A DNA stretch of 64,000 bases from Amycolatopsis sp. A133 (GTDB lineage: Bacteria > Actinomycetota > Actinomycetes > Mycobacteriales > Pseudonocardiaceae). A program made the translations under genes and the position numbers. The notes beneath the pieces are model-generated. The model was not told where the DNA came from. It made no database searches and saw only the letters and a list, made by a program, of their open reading frames with translations. How positions within the stretch are numbered: position 1 is the first letter of the stretch; each line of letters starts with the position of its first letter. The stretch lies in the NCBI RefSeq assembly GCF_031082405.1, contig NZ_JAVHJU010000004.1, forward strand, positions 648,092-712,091. Direction: 5' to 3'. Below, one piece after another: positions 18,295-27,293 of this stretch.

Positions 18295-18495
18295 GTCGTC
18301 TCCTGTTCGAAGAGGCCGTGCACGGGCGATAGCACACTACGTGATCTCCTCGGCCCCACGGAATACCGAAGACACCGCCGCCGGCGGACGCGGGCCGGGG
18401 GTCCCCGCTCAGCGGCGTGGTGACATCCCGGGCACGCTGGAGCTCGCCAAGTCCGTGTCGGACCGGGTGGTGACATCGCGGAAAGGTGAACGCCC

Positions 18496-19593
18496 ATGAC
18501 AGCCGATCGTCCGGTGAGCCGGGAGCAGGAGTCCTCCGAGGAGGTCTTGTCCGTGGTTCCCTACGGTCTTCGGGTCGCGGCTGCCGTCTCTTGGCGCGCG
18601 CTGGTCGTCGCGGGTGCCCTGACCGTCGTGGGCTTCCTGGCCGTCAAGCTGGCCTCGGTGGTGGTTCCGGTCGCCGTCGCCCTGCTGCTGGCCGGCCTGT
18701 TCGCGCCTGCCGTTTCGTGGCTGGCGGTCAGGAAGGTCCCGCGCGGGCTGGCGACCGCGATCGTGCTGGTCGTGGGCATCGCGGTGGCCGGTGGCGTTGT
18801 CACGTTCGTGGTCATCACCGTCACCGTGGGCATGCCCGGCTTGATAGATCAGGTCACCGCGAGCGTGACGGACCTGCACACCTGGCTGCGGACCGGGCCG
18901 CTGCACCTGAGCCAGGGCCAGCTCGACGAGATGCTCGGCAACCTGACCGCCATGCTCGGCCGGAACAAGTCGGTCATCGCCTCGGGGGCGCTCACCACGG
19001 CGGTGACCGTGGGCGAGCTGCTCGCCGAGTTCGTGCTGGTGGTGTTCTGCCTGATCTTCTTCCTCGCCCAGGGCCGCGCGATCTGGGTGTTCGTCCTGCG
19101 AGCCGTGCCGGCACGCCTGCGTGACCGCGTCGACGTCGCCGGGCGCAGCGGGTTCACCACCCTGGCGCACTACATCCGCGGCACGGCGGCCGTCGCGTTC
19201 GTCGACGCCGCCGGTATCGGCCTCGGGCTGGTCATCATCGGGGTCCCGCTGGCGGCTCCGCTGAGCACGCTGGTTTTCCTCGGCGCGTTCGTCCCGGTCA
19301 TCGGCTCGGTGATCGCCGGCGCGGTCGCCGTCCTCGTGGCGCTCGTGACCAACGGCGCATGGTCGGCGGTGATCGTGCTCGCCGTCGTGGTCGGTGTGAT
19401 GCAGATCGAAAGCCATGTCCTGCAGCCGCTGTTGCTGGGGCGGGCGGTCCGGCTGCATCCGCTGGCCGTCGTCCTCGCTCTTGCGGCCGGGCTCGTCGCC
19501 GCGGGCGTCGTCGGCGCTCTGCTGGCTGTGCCGCTGGTGGCGGTCTTCAGTTCGGGCGTGCGGAGCTTGACCGCTGGGCCGGATCCGGAGTGA
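18496..19593 (+). CDS. AI-2E transporter family membrane protein
   Basis: A 365-residue integral membrane protein with about eight membrane segments in the family arrangement: two N-terminal pairs, a hydrophilic stretch near residues 115-165, then a C-terminal bundle with the conserved GxxxGxxPxIG-type loop (GAFVPVIGSVIAGAVAVLVAL). The family was named for TqsA/YdgG, but most members are better seen as uncharacterised permeases or antiporters. The ATG at 18496 has a GAAAGG site. It converges on a MerR-type gene with a shared hairpin terminator at 19599-19638. Confidence 0.88.
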   Translation: MTADRPVSREQESSEEVLSVVPYGLRVAAAVSWRALVVAGALTVVGFLAVKLASVVVPVAVALLLAGLFAPAVSWLAVRKVPRGLATAIVLVVGIAVAGGVVTFVVITVTVGMPGLIDQVTASVTDLHTWLRTGPLHLSQGQLDEMLGNLTAMLGRNKSVIASGALTTAVTVGELLAEFVLVVFCLIFFLAQGRAIWVFVLRAVPARLRDRVDVAGRSGFTTLAHYIRGTAAVAFVDAAGIGLGLVIIGVPLAAPLSTLVFLGAFVPVIGSVIAGAVAVLVALVTNGAWSAVIVLAVVVGVMQIESHVLQPLLLGRAVRLHPLAVVLALAAGLVAAGVVGALLAVPLVAVFSSGVRSLTAGPDPE

Positions 19594-19598
19594 GCGTT

Positions 19599-19638
19599 CG
19601 AGGTGTACCACCTGTGGGGCTTTCGGTGGTACACCTCG
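19599..19638. terminator. Bidirectional hairpin terminator
   Basis: A perfect 14-base stem (19599-19612 with 19625-19638) and a 12-base loop lie between the convergent permease and MerR-type genes. No U-tract follows in either direction, as is common for actinobacterial terminators. Confidence 0.75.
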
Positions 19639-19642
19639 CGGC

Positions 19643-19975
19643 TCAGTCGGTGGCGGGTTGGGGACGGGTGTGGCGTTGCTGGGCTTCGTGGAGCTGGTCT
19701 TCGAGGGTGATGATGCGGCAGGCGGCGTCGATGGCGGTGCCTTCGTCGACGAGGTGCCGTACTCGTGCGGCGATGCGCAATTGGTGGCGGGAGTAGCGGC
19801 GGTGCCCGCCGGTGGAGCGTTGTGGTTTGATCAGCCCGGTTTCGTCGAGGCTGCGCAGGAAGTTCTGGGTGGTGCCGAGCATTTCGGCGGCCCGGCCCAT
19901 CGTGTAGCCGGGGTAGTGTTCGTCGTCGAATTTGTCGGCCGCGGGCGTGGCCGGGTGGTATTGGTCAGGGATCAT
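19643..19975 (-). CDS. Small MerR-type helix-turn-helix regulator
   Basis: A 110-residue MerR-superfamily protein: YTMGRAAEMLGTTQNFLRSLDETGLIKPQRSTGGHRRYSRHQL is the DNA-binding domain (residues about 24-67), followed by a short dimerisation helix (AACRIITLEDQLHEAQQ) and no ligand domain. Such stand-alone proteins are widespread in actinobacteria. The ATG at 19975 follows a GGAGG site; a longer frame would cross the hairpin at 19994-20029. The gene is preceded by a leader of roughly 680 bases from a predicted promoter at 20665-20694, so its expression may be controlled after transcription starts. Confidence 0.85.
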   Translation of the reverse strand: MIPDQYHPATPAADKFDDEHYPGYTMGRAAEMLGTTQNFLRSLDETGLIKPQRSTGGHRRYSRHQLRIAARVRHLVDEGTAIDAACRIITLEDQLHEAQQRHTRPQPATD

Positions 19976-19993
19976 TCGGCCTCCGCATGACAA

Positions 19994-20029
19994 GGGACCC
20001 CGGGTGCCATGCACGGCACCCGGGGTCCC
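19994..20029 (-). terminator. Strong hairpin just upstream of the MerR-type gene
   Basis: A perfect 15-base GC-rich stem (19994-20008 with 20015-20029) around a 6-base loop. On the minus strand it ends 18 bases before the MerR-type start codon. It may terminate or attenuate leader transcription, or protect the processed 5' end of the mRNA. Confidence 0.6.
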
Positions 20030-20657
20030 AGGGTTGGGTTTCACCATTGTCGGCCGGCGCGACCGCCGGCTTCCTGTACTCGCGTCCGGCCGGGAGGCCG
20101 CTGACGCGGGGATCGCTGATTCGTAACCGAGAACCACCTGCCAATCCGATGGGACTGCGGTACCCGCGCGGCGCTACTGCCCAGCCGCTGCGGGCGATCC
20201 AATGATGGGCCCTGTCCCTTCTTTCCTGTGTTTCCTTCTTGCTGTGTCCTGCTGTCGCGGTCGTCACCGGCTGGAACCCTTTCACCGATCGGCCCCAGCA
20301 CGCGCAACACCGCGGCCACTGCCCGGAACCCCTTACCCTGCTCGGTCCCGGCCACCTGGCTTACTTCACTGCCTACTGCGATCTAGCCAACTACGGGTAC
20401 TGCTGCTACTGCGGACTAACTGACTACTGGGTACTGCCTTGCTCCGCGGGCACTCGAACTCCGCCCACGTCCTGCACTGCTTCACTTCACCGGGACCGCT
20501 ACCTCTGACTTCATCTTCACAACCCGGTCCCGGGCACTGCTTCGGTCACCAGCCGAGACCTGTTCACTGATTGGCCCCGTCCTGCCTGACCGCTTGTCTC
20601 ACTTCGCGGGTAGTTACGTCCTCTCCCGCGCCTGCTTGACGTTGTCTCTCTCGGTAC
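20030..20657 (-). ncRNA. Long untranslated leader or independent RNA (predicted)
   Basis: Some 630 bases without a convincing gene. The sequence is unlike its surroundings: lower GC, strongly purine-rich on the minus strand, with many short GCAGTA/AGCAGT-type repeats between about 20340 and 20490 and a pyrimidine-rich complement. A good promoter lies at its upstream end and a strong hairpin at its downstream end, both on the minus strand. That bracket fits a long 5' leader of the MerR-type gene or a separate small RNA. No riboswitch or known RNA family was recognised. Confidence 0.4.
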
Positions 20658-20664
20658 GAGAAGG

Positions 20665-20694
20665 ACTCTACACACACCCAACGCCGAATGTCTA
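20665..20694 (-). promoter_or_regulatory. Predicted housekeeping promoter for the leader RNA
   Basis: On the minus strand TAGACA (20694-20689) is separated by 18 bases from TAGAGT (20670-20665), close to the SigA consensus. Transcription would start near 20658 and run toward the MerR-type gene. Confidence 0.5.
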
Positions 20695-20753
20695 ACCCAC
20701 CCGACATAGATTTACTGCGCGACCCGAACGAGTGACGTGTGCTCCCGGACGGC

Positions 20754-21728
20754 TCAGCTGATGAACCCGGCCGCCTTGAGCCAGTCGCGGGCCACCAGGC
20801 CGGGCTTCTGGCCGTCGACGCTGACCTTCTTGTTCAGGTCGGTGAGCGTGGCCGTGTCGAGCTTCGCGGCGATCGGGGTGAAGACCTGCTCCAGCTGCGG
20901 GTACTTCTGCGCGACGCCGGCGGCGATCGCGATGGCGGGGTTGTACGTCGGGAAGAAGTGCTTGTCGTCCTCCAGCACCGTCAGGTGCTGCCCCGCCACT
21001 CGCCCATCGGTGGAGGCGACCGAGCCGAAGCCGCAGGTGTCCCCCTTGCCGATGCTGGAGTAGACGACGGCGTCGTTGAGCACGTGCACCTGCGGCTCGG
21101 GCAAGGTGAACCCGTAGGTCTTCGCCAGGCCGGGGAACCCGTCGTCGCGGCTCTTGAACTCCGGGCCGATGCACGTCGAGGCCGCGGCCGGGTCCCGTTT
21201 CACCAAGGCCGCGTAGTCCGAGATCGTCTTCACCCCGGTGCGGGCGAGCGCCGCCGGATTGGCGGCGAGGGCGTAGGTGTCGTTGGCCGGCGAGCGGGCC
21301 CACCAGGTCACCCCGTTGGCGGCGTCGGCCTGCTTGACGGCGTCGTACTGCGCCTGCGCGTCGGCGATCGGCTCGGTCTGCTTGAGGTAGCTGATCCAGG
21401 CGGTGCCGGTGTACTCCCAGTACAGGTCGACCGCGCCGCTGGTGAGGGCCTGCCGGACGTTGCTCGAGCCGGTGATGTTGGTCTTGTCCTGCGGGCTCGC
21501 CCCGGCCGCCTGCAGCGCGACCAGGGCAATCTGCCCCAGCAGCAGCTGCTCGTCGAACTCCTTGGAGCTGACGCGGATCTGTGCGCCGGCCAGCGCGTCG
21601 ATCTTCTTGATGGACCCCGCCCCCACCTGGGCGCCGGTCTGTTCCTTGCCGATCGTGCAACCGGCCGCGAGCGCCGCGGCCGCGGCGAGCGCGACGACCG
21701 CGGCCGTCGCGCGCTGGGACATCCTCAT
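20754..21728 (-). CDS. Glycine betaine/choline-type ABC substrate-binding lipoprotein
   Basis: A 324-residue lipoprotein. The signal peptide ends in a lipobox LAAGC at about residues 21-25, and the mature protein is an OpuAC/OsmX-like type II binding protein (ITGSSNVRQALTSGAVDLYWEYTGTAW; GFGSVASTDGRVAG). It should capture quaternary ammonium osmoprotectants outside the membrane and pass them to the permease-ATPase encoded just upstream, which ends 31 bases before this start. A GAGGAGG site precedes the ATG. The exact ligand cannot be read without aligning the aromatic cage. Confidence 0.88.
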   Translation of the reverse strand: MRMSQRATAAVVALAAAAALAAGCTIGKEQTGAQVGAGSIKKIDALAGAQIRVSSKEFDEQLLLGQIALVALQAAGASPQDKTNITGSSNVRQALTSGAVDLYWEYTGTAWISYLKQTEPIADAQAQYDAVKQADAANGVTWWARSPANDTYALAANPAALARTGVKTISDYAALVKRDPAAASTCIGPEFKSRDDGFPGLAKTYGFTLPEPQVHVLNDAVVYSSIGKGDTCGFGSVASTDGRVAGQHLTVLEDDKHFFPTYNPAIAIAAGVAQKYPQLEQVFTPIAAKLDTATLTDLNKKVSVDGQKPGLVARDWLKAAGFIS

Positions 21729-21759
21729 GGATCGGTCCTCCTCGGATCGTGGGGAAGAG

Positions 21760-24204
21760 CTACAGACCGCGCGGGTGCAGGACCTCCTCGGCGACCAGGC
21801 CCAGCCAGTCGGCGAAGAGCGCCAAAGCGGCGACGACGATGCCGAAGGTCAGGCTGAGGATCGGGCGGTACAGGCCGATTCCGGCGACGAGCCCGCCGCC
21901 GAGGCCGCCGCCGTCGATGAAGGTCGCCAGCGTCGCGCTCGCGACGGTGAGCACGAGCGCCGTCCGGACGCCGGCGAGGATCACCGGGACGGCCAGCGGC
22001 AGCTCGATCCGCCACAGGATCGCCGTCTTCGTCATGCCCATGCCCCGCGCGGCGTCGACGAGGGTCGGGTCGACCCCGTCGAGGCCGACGATCGTGTTGC
22101 GCAGCACCGGCAAGGTCGCGTAGACGACCAGCGCCGTCACCGCCGTCGCGGTTCCCGTGCCGATCCAGAGCGCGAGCAGCACGACCAGCCCGATCGACGG
22201 GATCGCCTGGCCGAGGTTGCCCAGACCCAGGCCGATCGGCCGGACCCACCGGGCGCCGGGGCGGGTGAGCAGGACGCCCAGCGGGAGGGCGAGGGCGATG
22301 GTGCACACCGTGGAGATGAGCGTGAGCCGCACGTGCGCGCCCAGCTCGGCGAAGATCTCCTCGGCGTTGAGATAGCGCTGCTCGATCGAGTCGAGCGGGT
22401 GCGCGCGCACGAGCAGGAAGAGCGCCAGCAGGGCGAGGGTGAGCAGCACCGGGCGCACCAGCAGCCCGAGCCGGCGCCGGCGGTGCCGCGGGGGCGGCCC
22501 GCTGTCCCGGCCGGGTGACGCCTGGGCGTCCGGGACCGCGGGCGGCGGTACCTCGGCCGCGGGCCGCAGCGCCGCGACGAGGCCGGGCACGTCGCACACC
22601 CCCAGCGCACGTCCGGTGCCGTCCTCGGTCACCACGACCGCGGTGCTGCCGGTGCGCACCATCGTGTCCAGCACGTCCCGCAGGGTGGCTTCGCGCGAGA
22701 CCGGTGGCAGTCCGCCGGCCGCGGCCGGCGGCCGAAGCTCCAGGTCGGCCACCCGGATCAGCCCGAGCCGCTTCAGGTTCCTCTTCGAACCGGCGAAGGC
22801 GGCGACGTAGTCGTCGGCCGGCGCGGCGAGGATCGCCTCGGGTGTGTCGTACTGCGCGATCTCCGAGCGTGGCCGCAGCACGGCGATCCGGTCGCCGACC
22901 TTGAGCGCTTCGTCGAAGTCGTGCGTGACGAACACGATCGTCTTGCGCACCTGCCGCTGCAGGCGCAGGAACTCGTCCTGCAGCCGGGCACGCGTGATCG
23001 GGTCGGTGGAACCGAACGGCTCGTCCATCAGCATGACCGGCGGGTCCGCGGCCATCGCCCGCGCCACGCCGACGCGCTGCTGCTGGCCGCCGGAAAGCTC
23101 CCGCGGGTACCGGCTGCCGTGCTCGCGGGTCAGGCCGACGACGTCGAGCAGCTCGCGCACGCGGCCGGCGATGCGGCGGCGGCTCCAGCCGAGCAGCCGC
23201 GGCACCACCCCGATGTTGGCGTCCACCCGCAGGTGCGGGAAGAGCCCGACCTGCTGGATGACGTACCCGGTGTGCCGCCGGTGTTCGTCGAGGTCCAGTG
23301 CGGACACGTCGGTCCCGCCGATCGTGACGACGCCCGAGGTGGGCTCGACGAGCCGGTTGATCATCCGCATGGTCGTCGTCTTGCCGCACCCCGACGGGCC
23401 GGTCAGCACGACGATCTCCCCCGCGGGGATCCGCATCGTCAGGTGTTCGACCGCGGGCCGCGCCTGTCCGGGATAGTGCTTGCCGAGGTCCCGCAGCTCG
23501 ATCGTCTCGCCGCCGGCTCCGGCCGCTTCCCCGGACGTCTCCGGAGCCGCCCATCGGCGGGCGCGCGGACGTCGCCGGGTGGTCAGCTTGCCGACCACCA
23601 CGAAGGCCAGGTCGAACAGCAGCGCCAGCACCACGATCCCCAGGGTTCCGGTCAGCACCTGGTTGAGCGAGTTGACCGAGCCGAACCGGCCGAGCCCGTC
23701 GAAGATCTCGTTGCCCAGCCCGGGGCCCTTGACGTACGCGCCGATGGCCGCGATGCCGATCGTAAGCTGCGTCGAGACCCGGATGCCGGAGAGGATCACC
23801 GGCCAGGCCAGCGGCATCCGCACGCGCCACAGCAGCCGCACGCGGCCGTGACCCATGCCGCGCGCGGCGTCCACCACGGCCGGGTCGACGCCGCGCAACC
23901 CGACGATCGTGTTGCGCGTGATCGGCAGGAGTGCGTAGAGCACCAGCGCGAACAGGACGTTCGTCAGCCCCAGCCCGAACGGGCCGATCAGGATGCCCAG
24001 CAGCGCGATCGACGGGACGGTCAGGAACGCCGCGGTCGTCGTGGTCGCCACCGACCCGAGCCACCGCCGCCGGTAGGTGAGCACGCCGATCGTCATCCCG
24101 GTCAGCACCGCCAGCACCACCGCGGCGAGGGTGAGGTCCACGTGGAGGATCGCGTCGTTGACGACGTCGATCCAGTTTTCGCGGAGGTACTCCGACAGGC
24201 TCAG
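21760..24204 (-). CDS. Fused permease-ATPase-permease of betaine-type ABC transporter
   Basis: One continuous frame of about 814 residues encodes three parts usually on separate proteins. Residues 1-220 are an OpuCB-like permease (EAA-type loop DAARGMGHGRVRLLWRVRMPLAWPVI). Residues about 235-510 are an OpuCA-like ATPase with Walker A GPSGCGKTT, signature LSGGQQQRVGVARA and Walker B VMLMDEPF, followed by one CBS-like segment. Residues about 585-814 are a second permease with DAARGMGMTKTAILWRIELPLAVPVI. No ATG lies near the homologous start; CTG at 24204 follows GAGGAG, while the first ATG at 24327 adds unrelated residues. It imports osmoprotectants with the downstream binding protein. Confidence 0.82.
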   Translation of the reverse strand: MSLSEYLRENWIDVVNDAILHVDLTLAAVVLAVLTGMTIGVLTYRRRWLGSVATTTTAAFLTVPSIALLGILIGPFGLGLTNVLFALVLYALLPITRNTIVGLRGVDPAVVDAARGMGHGRVRLLWRVRMPLAWPVILSGIRVSTQLTIGIAAIGAYVKGPGLGNEIFDGLGRFGSVNSLNQVLTGTLGIVVLALLFDLAFVVVGKLTTRRRPRARRWAAPETSGEAAGAGGETIELRDLGKHYPGQARPAVEHLTMRIPAGEIVVLTGPSGCGKTTTMRMINRLVEPTSGVVTIGGTDVSALDLDEHRRHTGYVIQQVGLFPHLRVDANIGVVPRLLGWSRRRIAGRVRELLDVVGLTREHGSRYPRELSGGQQQRVGVARAMAADPPVMLMDEPFGSTDPITRARLQDEFLRLQRQVRKTIVFVTHDFDEALKVGDRIAVLRPRSEIAQYDTPEAILAAPADDYVAAFAGSKRNLKRLGLIRVADLELRPPAAAGGLPPVSREATLRDVLDTMVRTGSTAVVVTEDGTGRALGVCDVPGLVAALRPAAEVPPPAVPDAQASPGRDSGPPPRHRRRRLGLLVRPVLLTLALLALFLLVRAHPLDSIEQRYLNAEEIFAELGAHVRLTLISTVCTIALALPLGVLLTRPGARWVRPIGLGLGNLGQAIPSIGLVVLLALWIGTGTATAVTALVVYATLPVLRNTIVGLDGVDPTLVDAARGMGMTKTAILWRIELPLAVPVILAGVRTALVLTVASATLATFIDGGGLGGGLVAGIGLYRPILSLTFGIVVAALALFADWLGLVAEEVLHPRGL

Positions 24205-24337
24205 TGGCGCACTCCTCGACGTCGCGGGAGGCGGAAATCGACCGACCACCCCCGGGTCCGGCTGGGCCTCAAGCCCAGCACGTCCGCGGGTTCCTGTCCA
24301 CCGCCCGGCCGGCTGCCGCCGGTTCACCGCGAAATCC

Positions 24338-24378
24338 GGGTCCGCTGCGCGGCGGTGGTGCCGTCGCGCAGCGGACCC
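24338..24378 (-). terminator. Hairpin terminator after the sugar dehydrogenase-lectin gene
   Basis: A perfect 14-base stem (24338-24351 with 24365-24378) and 13-base loop just after the stop at 24391, upstream of the ABC operon on the same strand. Confidence 0.7.
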
Positions 24379-24390
24379 GCGGCCTCTATG

Positions 24391-27258
24391 TCACCGCAGG
24401 CTCCATTGCTGGTTGGCCTGGCCACCGCAGGACCAGAGGATGATCTTCGTACCGTTGGCCGTGCCCTGCGCGTTCGCGTCGACGCACAACCCCGACTGGA
24501 CGCCGGTGATCGTGCCGTTCGTGTTGACGTTCCACTGCTGGTTCACCTGGTTGTGGCAGTCCCAGATGATCACCTGCGTGCCGTTGGCCGTGCCTTGCCC
24601 GGACCCGTCCAGGCACTTGTTCCCGTAGACCATCAGCTGCTTGCCCGCGGTGTAGGTCCACTGCTGGTTCGTGGCCTGGCCGGTGCAGTCCCGCAGCTGC
24701 ACCTGGGTCCCGTTGGCCGTCGACGAGTTCGGCACCTCCACGCACCGGCCGGACGGCTTCCCCACGATCTGCTTGCCCGACGACGGGGTGCCGGGCTGGC
24801 CCACACCGGATCCGGTGAAGTGGACCCAGTTGACGTTGAACAGGTAGGCGGCACCGCTCTGGCCGGCGGGGTTGCGGGCGACGAAGTAGAGCTTCCCGGT
24901 GCCGGCAGGCGGGTTCGACAGGCTGACCGTGAACTCCTGCCAGTTCTGCCAGCCGCCGGTGCCGGTGATCGGCACCGACGTGACCAAGGCGCCGTCCGGC
25001 GCGTTGCGGCGCACCTCCAGCGTGCCGCCGGCGCCGCCCGATGACGCCCGGACGTGCAGACCGGTGATGTTGTCGAGAGCCAGCGGGTCGAAGGACCACC
25101 AGTCGCCGTCCTGGACGAACGCCGCGCTGCTGCCGCCGCCGGTCGGATCCGTCGTGGCTTCCACCGTGACGCCCGCGGTGTCGGTGCCCTTCCCGTCCGC
25201 GGTGCGGCCGGTGGCGCCGAAGAACTCGGCCTGCTTCATCTTGGGCTGCAGGATCACCTGGGCGCGCCCGGTGACCGGGCCGGCTCCCCCGGCTCCGCCC
25301 TTGTCGGTGTAGGACGCTTCGACGACGTAGAAGAGGTTGTCGTTCTCGTTGTGTCCCGACGAAAGGGTGGTCTGCACCTGGGCGGTGCACCCCTGGTACT
25401 GGTCGAGCGGGTGCCCGTGCTCGTCGTGGCCGAGGTAGGCCTGGACGGTCACCTGCGAGCAGTCGATCGTCCCGTCCTCCGGGTCGGAGACCGTGACGGC
25501 GAAGTTCACCGCGTCGCCCCACTCGAACAGCCCGCCGGTCGGCGGAGCCGTGATGGTGAGCGTCGGTGCGGTGTTGCCCGAGGTGACCGCGACGCTCGCC
25601 GTCCCGGTGGCGCCGGCCGAGTTGGTCACGGTCAGCACCGCGGTGTAGTTGCCGGCCGCGTAGGTGTGGCTGGGGTTCGCCTCGGTGGAGGTGGTGCCGT
25701 CGCCGAAGTTCCAGCTGTACCGCAACGTGGATCCACCCGGGTCGGCCGAGCCGGCGCTGGAGAAGTTCACGGTGAGCGGGTCGGGCCCGCTGGTGCGGTC
25801 CGCGGTGGCCTTCGCGACCGGCGCGGCCGAGCCGCCGCCGAGGTAGTCGACCCGGACGATGGCCGCGTCGCTGTTGCCGCCGCCGTACCCGGTGCCCCAC
25901 TCGATGACGTAGAGCGCGCCGTCCGGGCCGAACTCGAAGTCCATCGGCCGGTTGAACTTCACCGACGGCAGCAGCGGGTCGATCGAGGTCACGTTCGTGC
26001 CGCCGCTGTCGAGCTGGAAGGTGAACATCGAGCTGGTGTTCCACTCGGCGAAGACCGCGCGGCCGTCGAAGTCCACCGGCCACTTGCGCGCCGACGCGAG
26101 GCCGGGGTCGAACCGGTAGACCGGCCCGGCCATCGGCGCCCCGCCCGACAGCTGCGGGAAGTGCGCCGGGTCGGCCTGGTAGTGGTAGTACACCTGGGCC
26201 GGGATGGCCGGCGGCAGCTTCGTCAGCCCGGTGTTGTTGGGTGAGCTGTTGGTCGGGCCGCCGGCGCAGTCGAACTTCGCGCCGGACGCGCCGGTGGCGA
26301 AGTTGTACTGGTTGTAGGGCAGGTTCGGGCCGATGCAGTACGGCCACCCGGCGTTGCCCGGCTTGCTGACGACGTCCCATTCCACGGTGTTCTGGGGCCC
26401 GCGGTTCGGGTTGGCCGATCCGGCGTCCGGGCCGTAGTTGGCGACCAGGGGGTAGCCGGTCTTCGGGTCGAGGCCCATCCGGAACGGGTTGCGCTCACCC
26501 ATCATGTAGATCTCCGGGCGCGTGCCGGCCGTGCCGGGGGCGAACAGGTTGCCCGAGGGGATCGTGTAGGTGCCGCCGGCTTCCGGGTGGATCCGCAGGA
26601 GCTTGCCGGACAGGCTGTTGGTGTTGCCCGCGGTGCGCTGGGAGTCCCAGTTCGCGCGCCCGGAGCGCTGGTCGAGCGGGCTGTAGCCGTCCGAGGCGAA
26701 CGGGTTGGTGTTGTCCCCCAGCGCCAGCCACAGGTTGCCGTTCTTCTTGTCGATGACCAGACCCGCGCCGTGGTGGCAGCATTCGGCGCGCTGCACGGGC
26801 ACGTCCAGCACGACCTTCTCGGTCGACTGGTTGATGGTGTCGCCGCTGACGGTGAACCGGCTCAGCCGGTCGACGTTGCCGGCGTTGTTCGGCGAATAGT
26901 AGACGTACACCCATTGGTTGGTGGCGAACCCCGGGTCGAGCGCGATGTTGAGGCCGCCGGACTCGTTGGCCGTGAAGACGTTCAGGTGCGTCGCGAGGAC
27001 CGCGGTGCCGTTGGGCTTGACGACCTTCACGTCACCGAGCCGGTCGATGTAGAACACCCGCCCGTCCGGGGCCACGTCCAGCGCCATCGGGTTGGACGTT
27101 TCGGTGTGCAAGGTGACCTTCTGGAACTTCGAGTCCGGCGGCAGCGCCGCCGCGGCGGCCGTCGTACCCACGGGGGTCGTGAACACCGGCACCAGGGCGG
27201 CGGTCAGCACCGCGGCCACCGCCAGTGCGCCGCGGCGCAGCGCGGAAGATCCGGACAT
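24391..27258 (-). CDS. Secreted PQQ-type sugar dehydrogenase with PKD, CBM6-like and ricin lectin domains
   Basis: A 955-residue exported protein. After a signal peptide (to about residue 37) comes a six-bladed glucose/sorbosone dehydrogenase-like propeller (about 40-500) with family blocks ECCHHGAGLVIDKKNGNLWLALGDNTNP and GERNPFRMGLDPKTG. A PKD domain (about 505-590, YSWNFGDGTTSTEANPSHTYAAGNY), an Ig-like part, a CBM6-like part (about 690-815) and a C-terminal ricin-type beta-trefoil with QxW repeats follow. It probably oxidises or binds sugars while attached to polysaccharide. The ATG at 27258 has a GAGGAG site and lies 35 bases after the ThuA gene, so they form an operon. Confidence 0.87.
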   Translation of the reverse strand: MSGSSALRRGALAVAAVLTAALVPVFTTPVGTTAAAAALPPDSKFQKVTLHTETSNPMALDVAPDGRVFYIDRLGDVKVVKPNGTAVLATHLNVFTANESGGLNIALDPGFATNQWVYVYYSPNNAGNVDRLSRFTVSGDTINQSTEKVVLDVPVQRAECCHHGAGLVIDKKNGNLWLALGDNTNPFASDGYSPLDQRSGRANWDSQRTAGNTNSLSGKLLRIHPEAGGTYTIPSGNLFAPGTAGTRPEIYMMGERNPFRMGLDPKTGYPLVANYGPDAGSANPNRGPQNTVEWDVVSKPGNAGWPYCIGPNLPYNQYNFATGASGAKFDCAGGPTNSSPNNTGLTKLPPAIPAQVYYHYQADPAHFPQLSGGAPMAGPVYRFDPGLASARKWPVDFDGRAVFAEWNTSSMFTFQLDSGGTNVTSIDPLLPSVKFNRPMDFEFGPDGALYVIEWGTGYGGGNSDAAIVRVDYLGGGSAAPVAKATADRTSGPDPLTVNFSSAGSADPGGSTLRYSWNFGDGTTSTEANPSHTYAAGNYTAVLTVTNSAGATGTASVAVTSGNTAPTLTITAPPTGGLFEWGDAVNFAVTVSDPEDGTIDCSQVTVQAYLGHDEHGHPLDQYQGCTAQVQTTLSSGHNENDNLFYVVEASYTDKGGAGGAGPVTGRAQVILQPKMKQAEFFGATGRTADGKGTDTAGVTVEATTDPTGGGSSAAFVQDGDWWSFDPLALDNITGLHVRASSGGAGGTLEVRRNAPDGALVTSVPITGTGGWQNWQEFTVSLSNPPAGTGKLYFVARNPAGQSGAAYLFNVNWVHFTGSGVGQPGTPSSGKQIVGKPSGRCVEVPNSSTANGTQVQLRDCTGQATNQQWTYTAGKQLMVYGNKCLDGSGQGTANGTQVIIWDCHNQVNQQWNVNTNGTITGVQSGLCVDANAQGTANGTKIILWSCGGQANQQWSLR

Positions 27259-27293
27259 GGCTCTCCTCGGGGCGAAGGGGTGGCGAGAACGGT

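Noticed and set aside
20430-20470. GTTCGAG-like stretch resembling a tRNA T-arm on the minus strand
   Set aside because: No acceptor stem, D-arm or anticodon arm could be built around it.
20239-20508. Tyr/Cys-rich 89-residue frame in the plus strand of the leader region
   Set aside because: The composition follows from the CTACTG-type repeats; there is no ribosome site and no homology-like pattern.
24205-24327. ATG at 24327 as start of the fused transporter
   Set aside because: The added 41 residues are Arg/Pro-rich and unlike permease N-termini; a GAGGAG site lies just before 24204.
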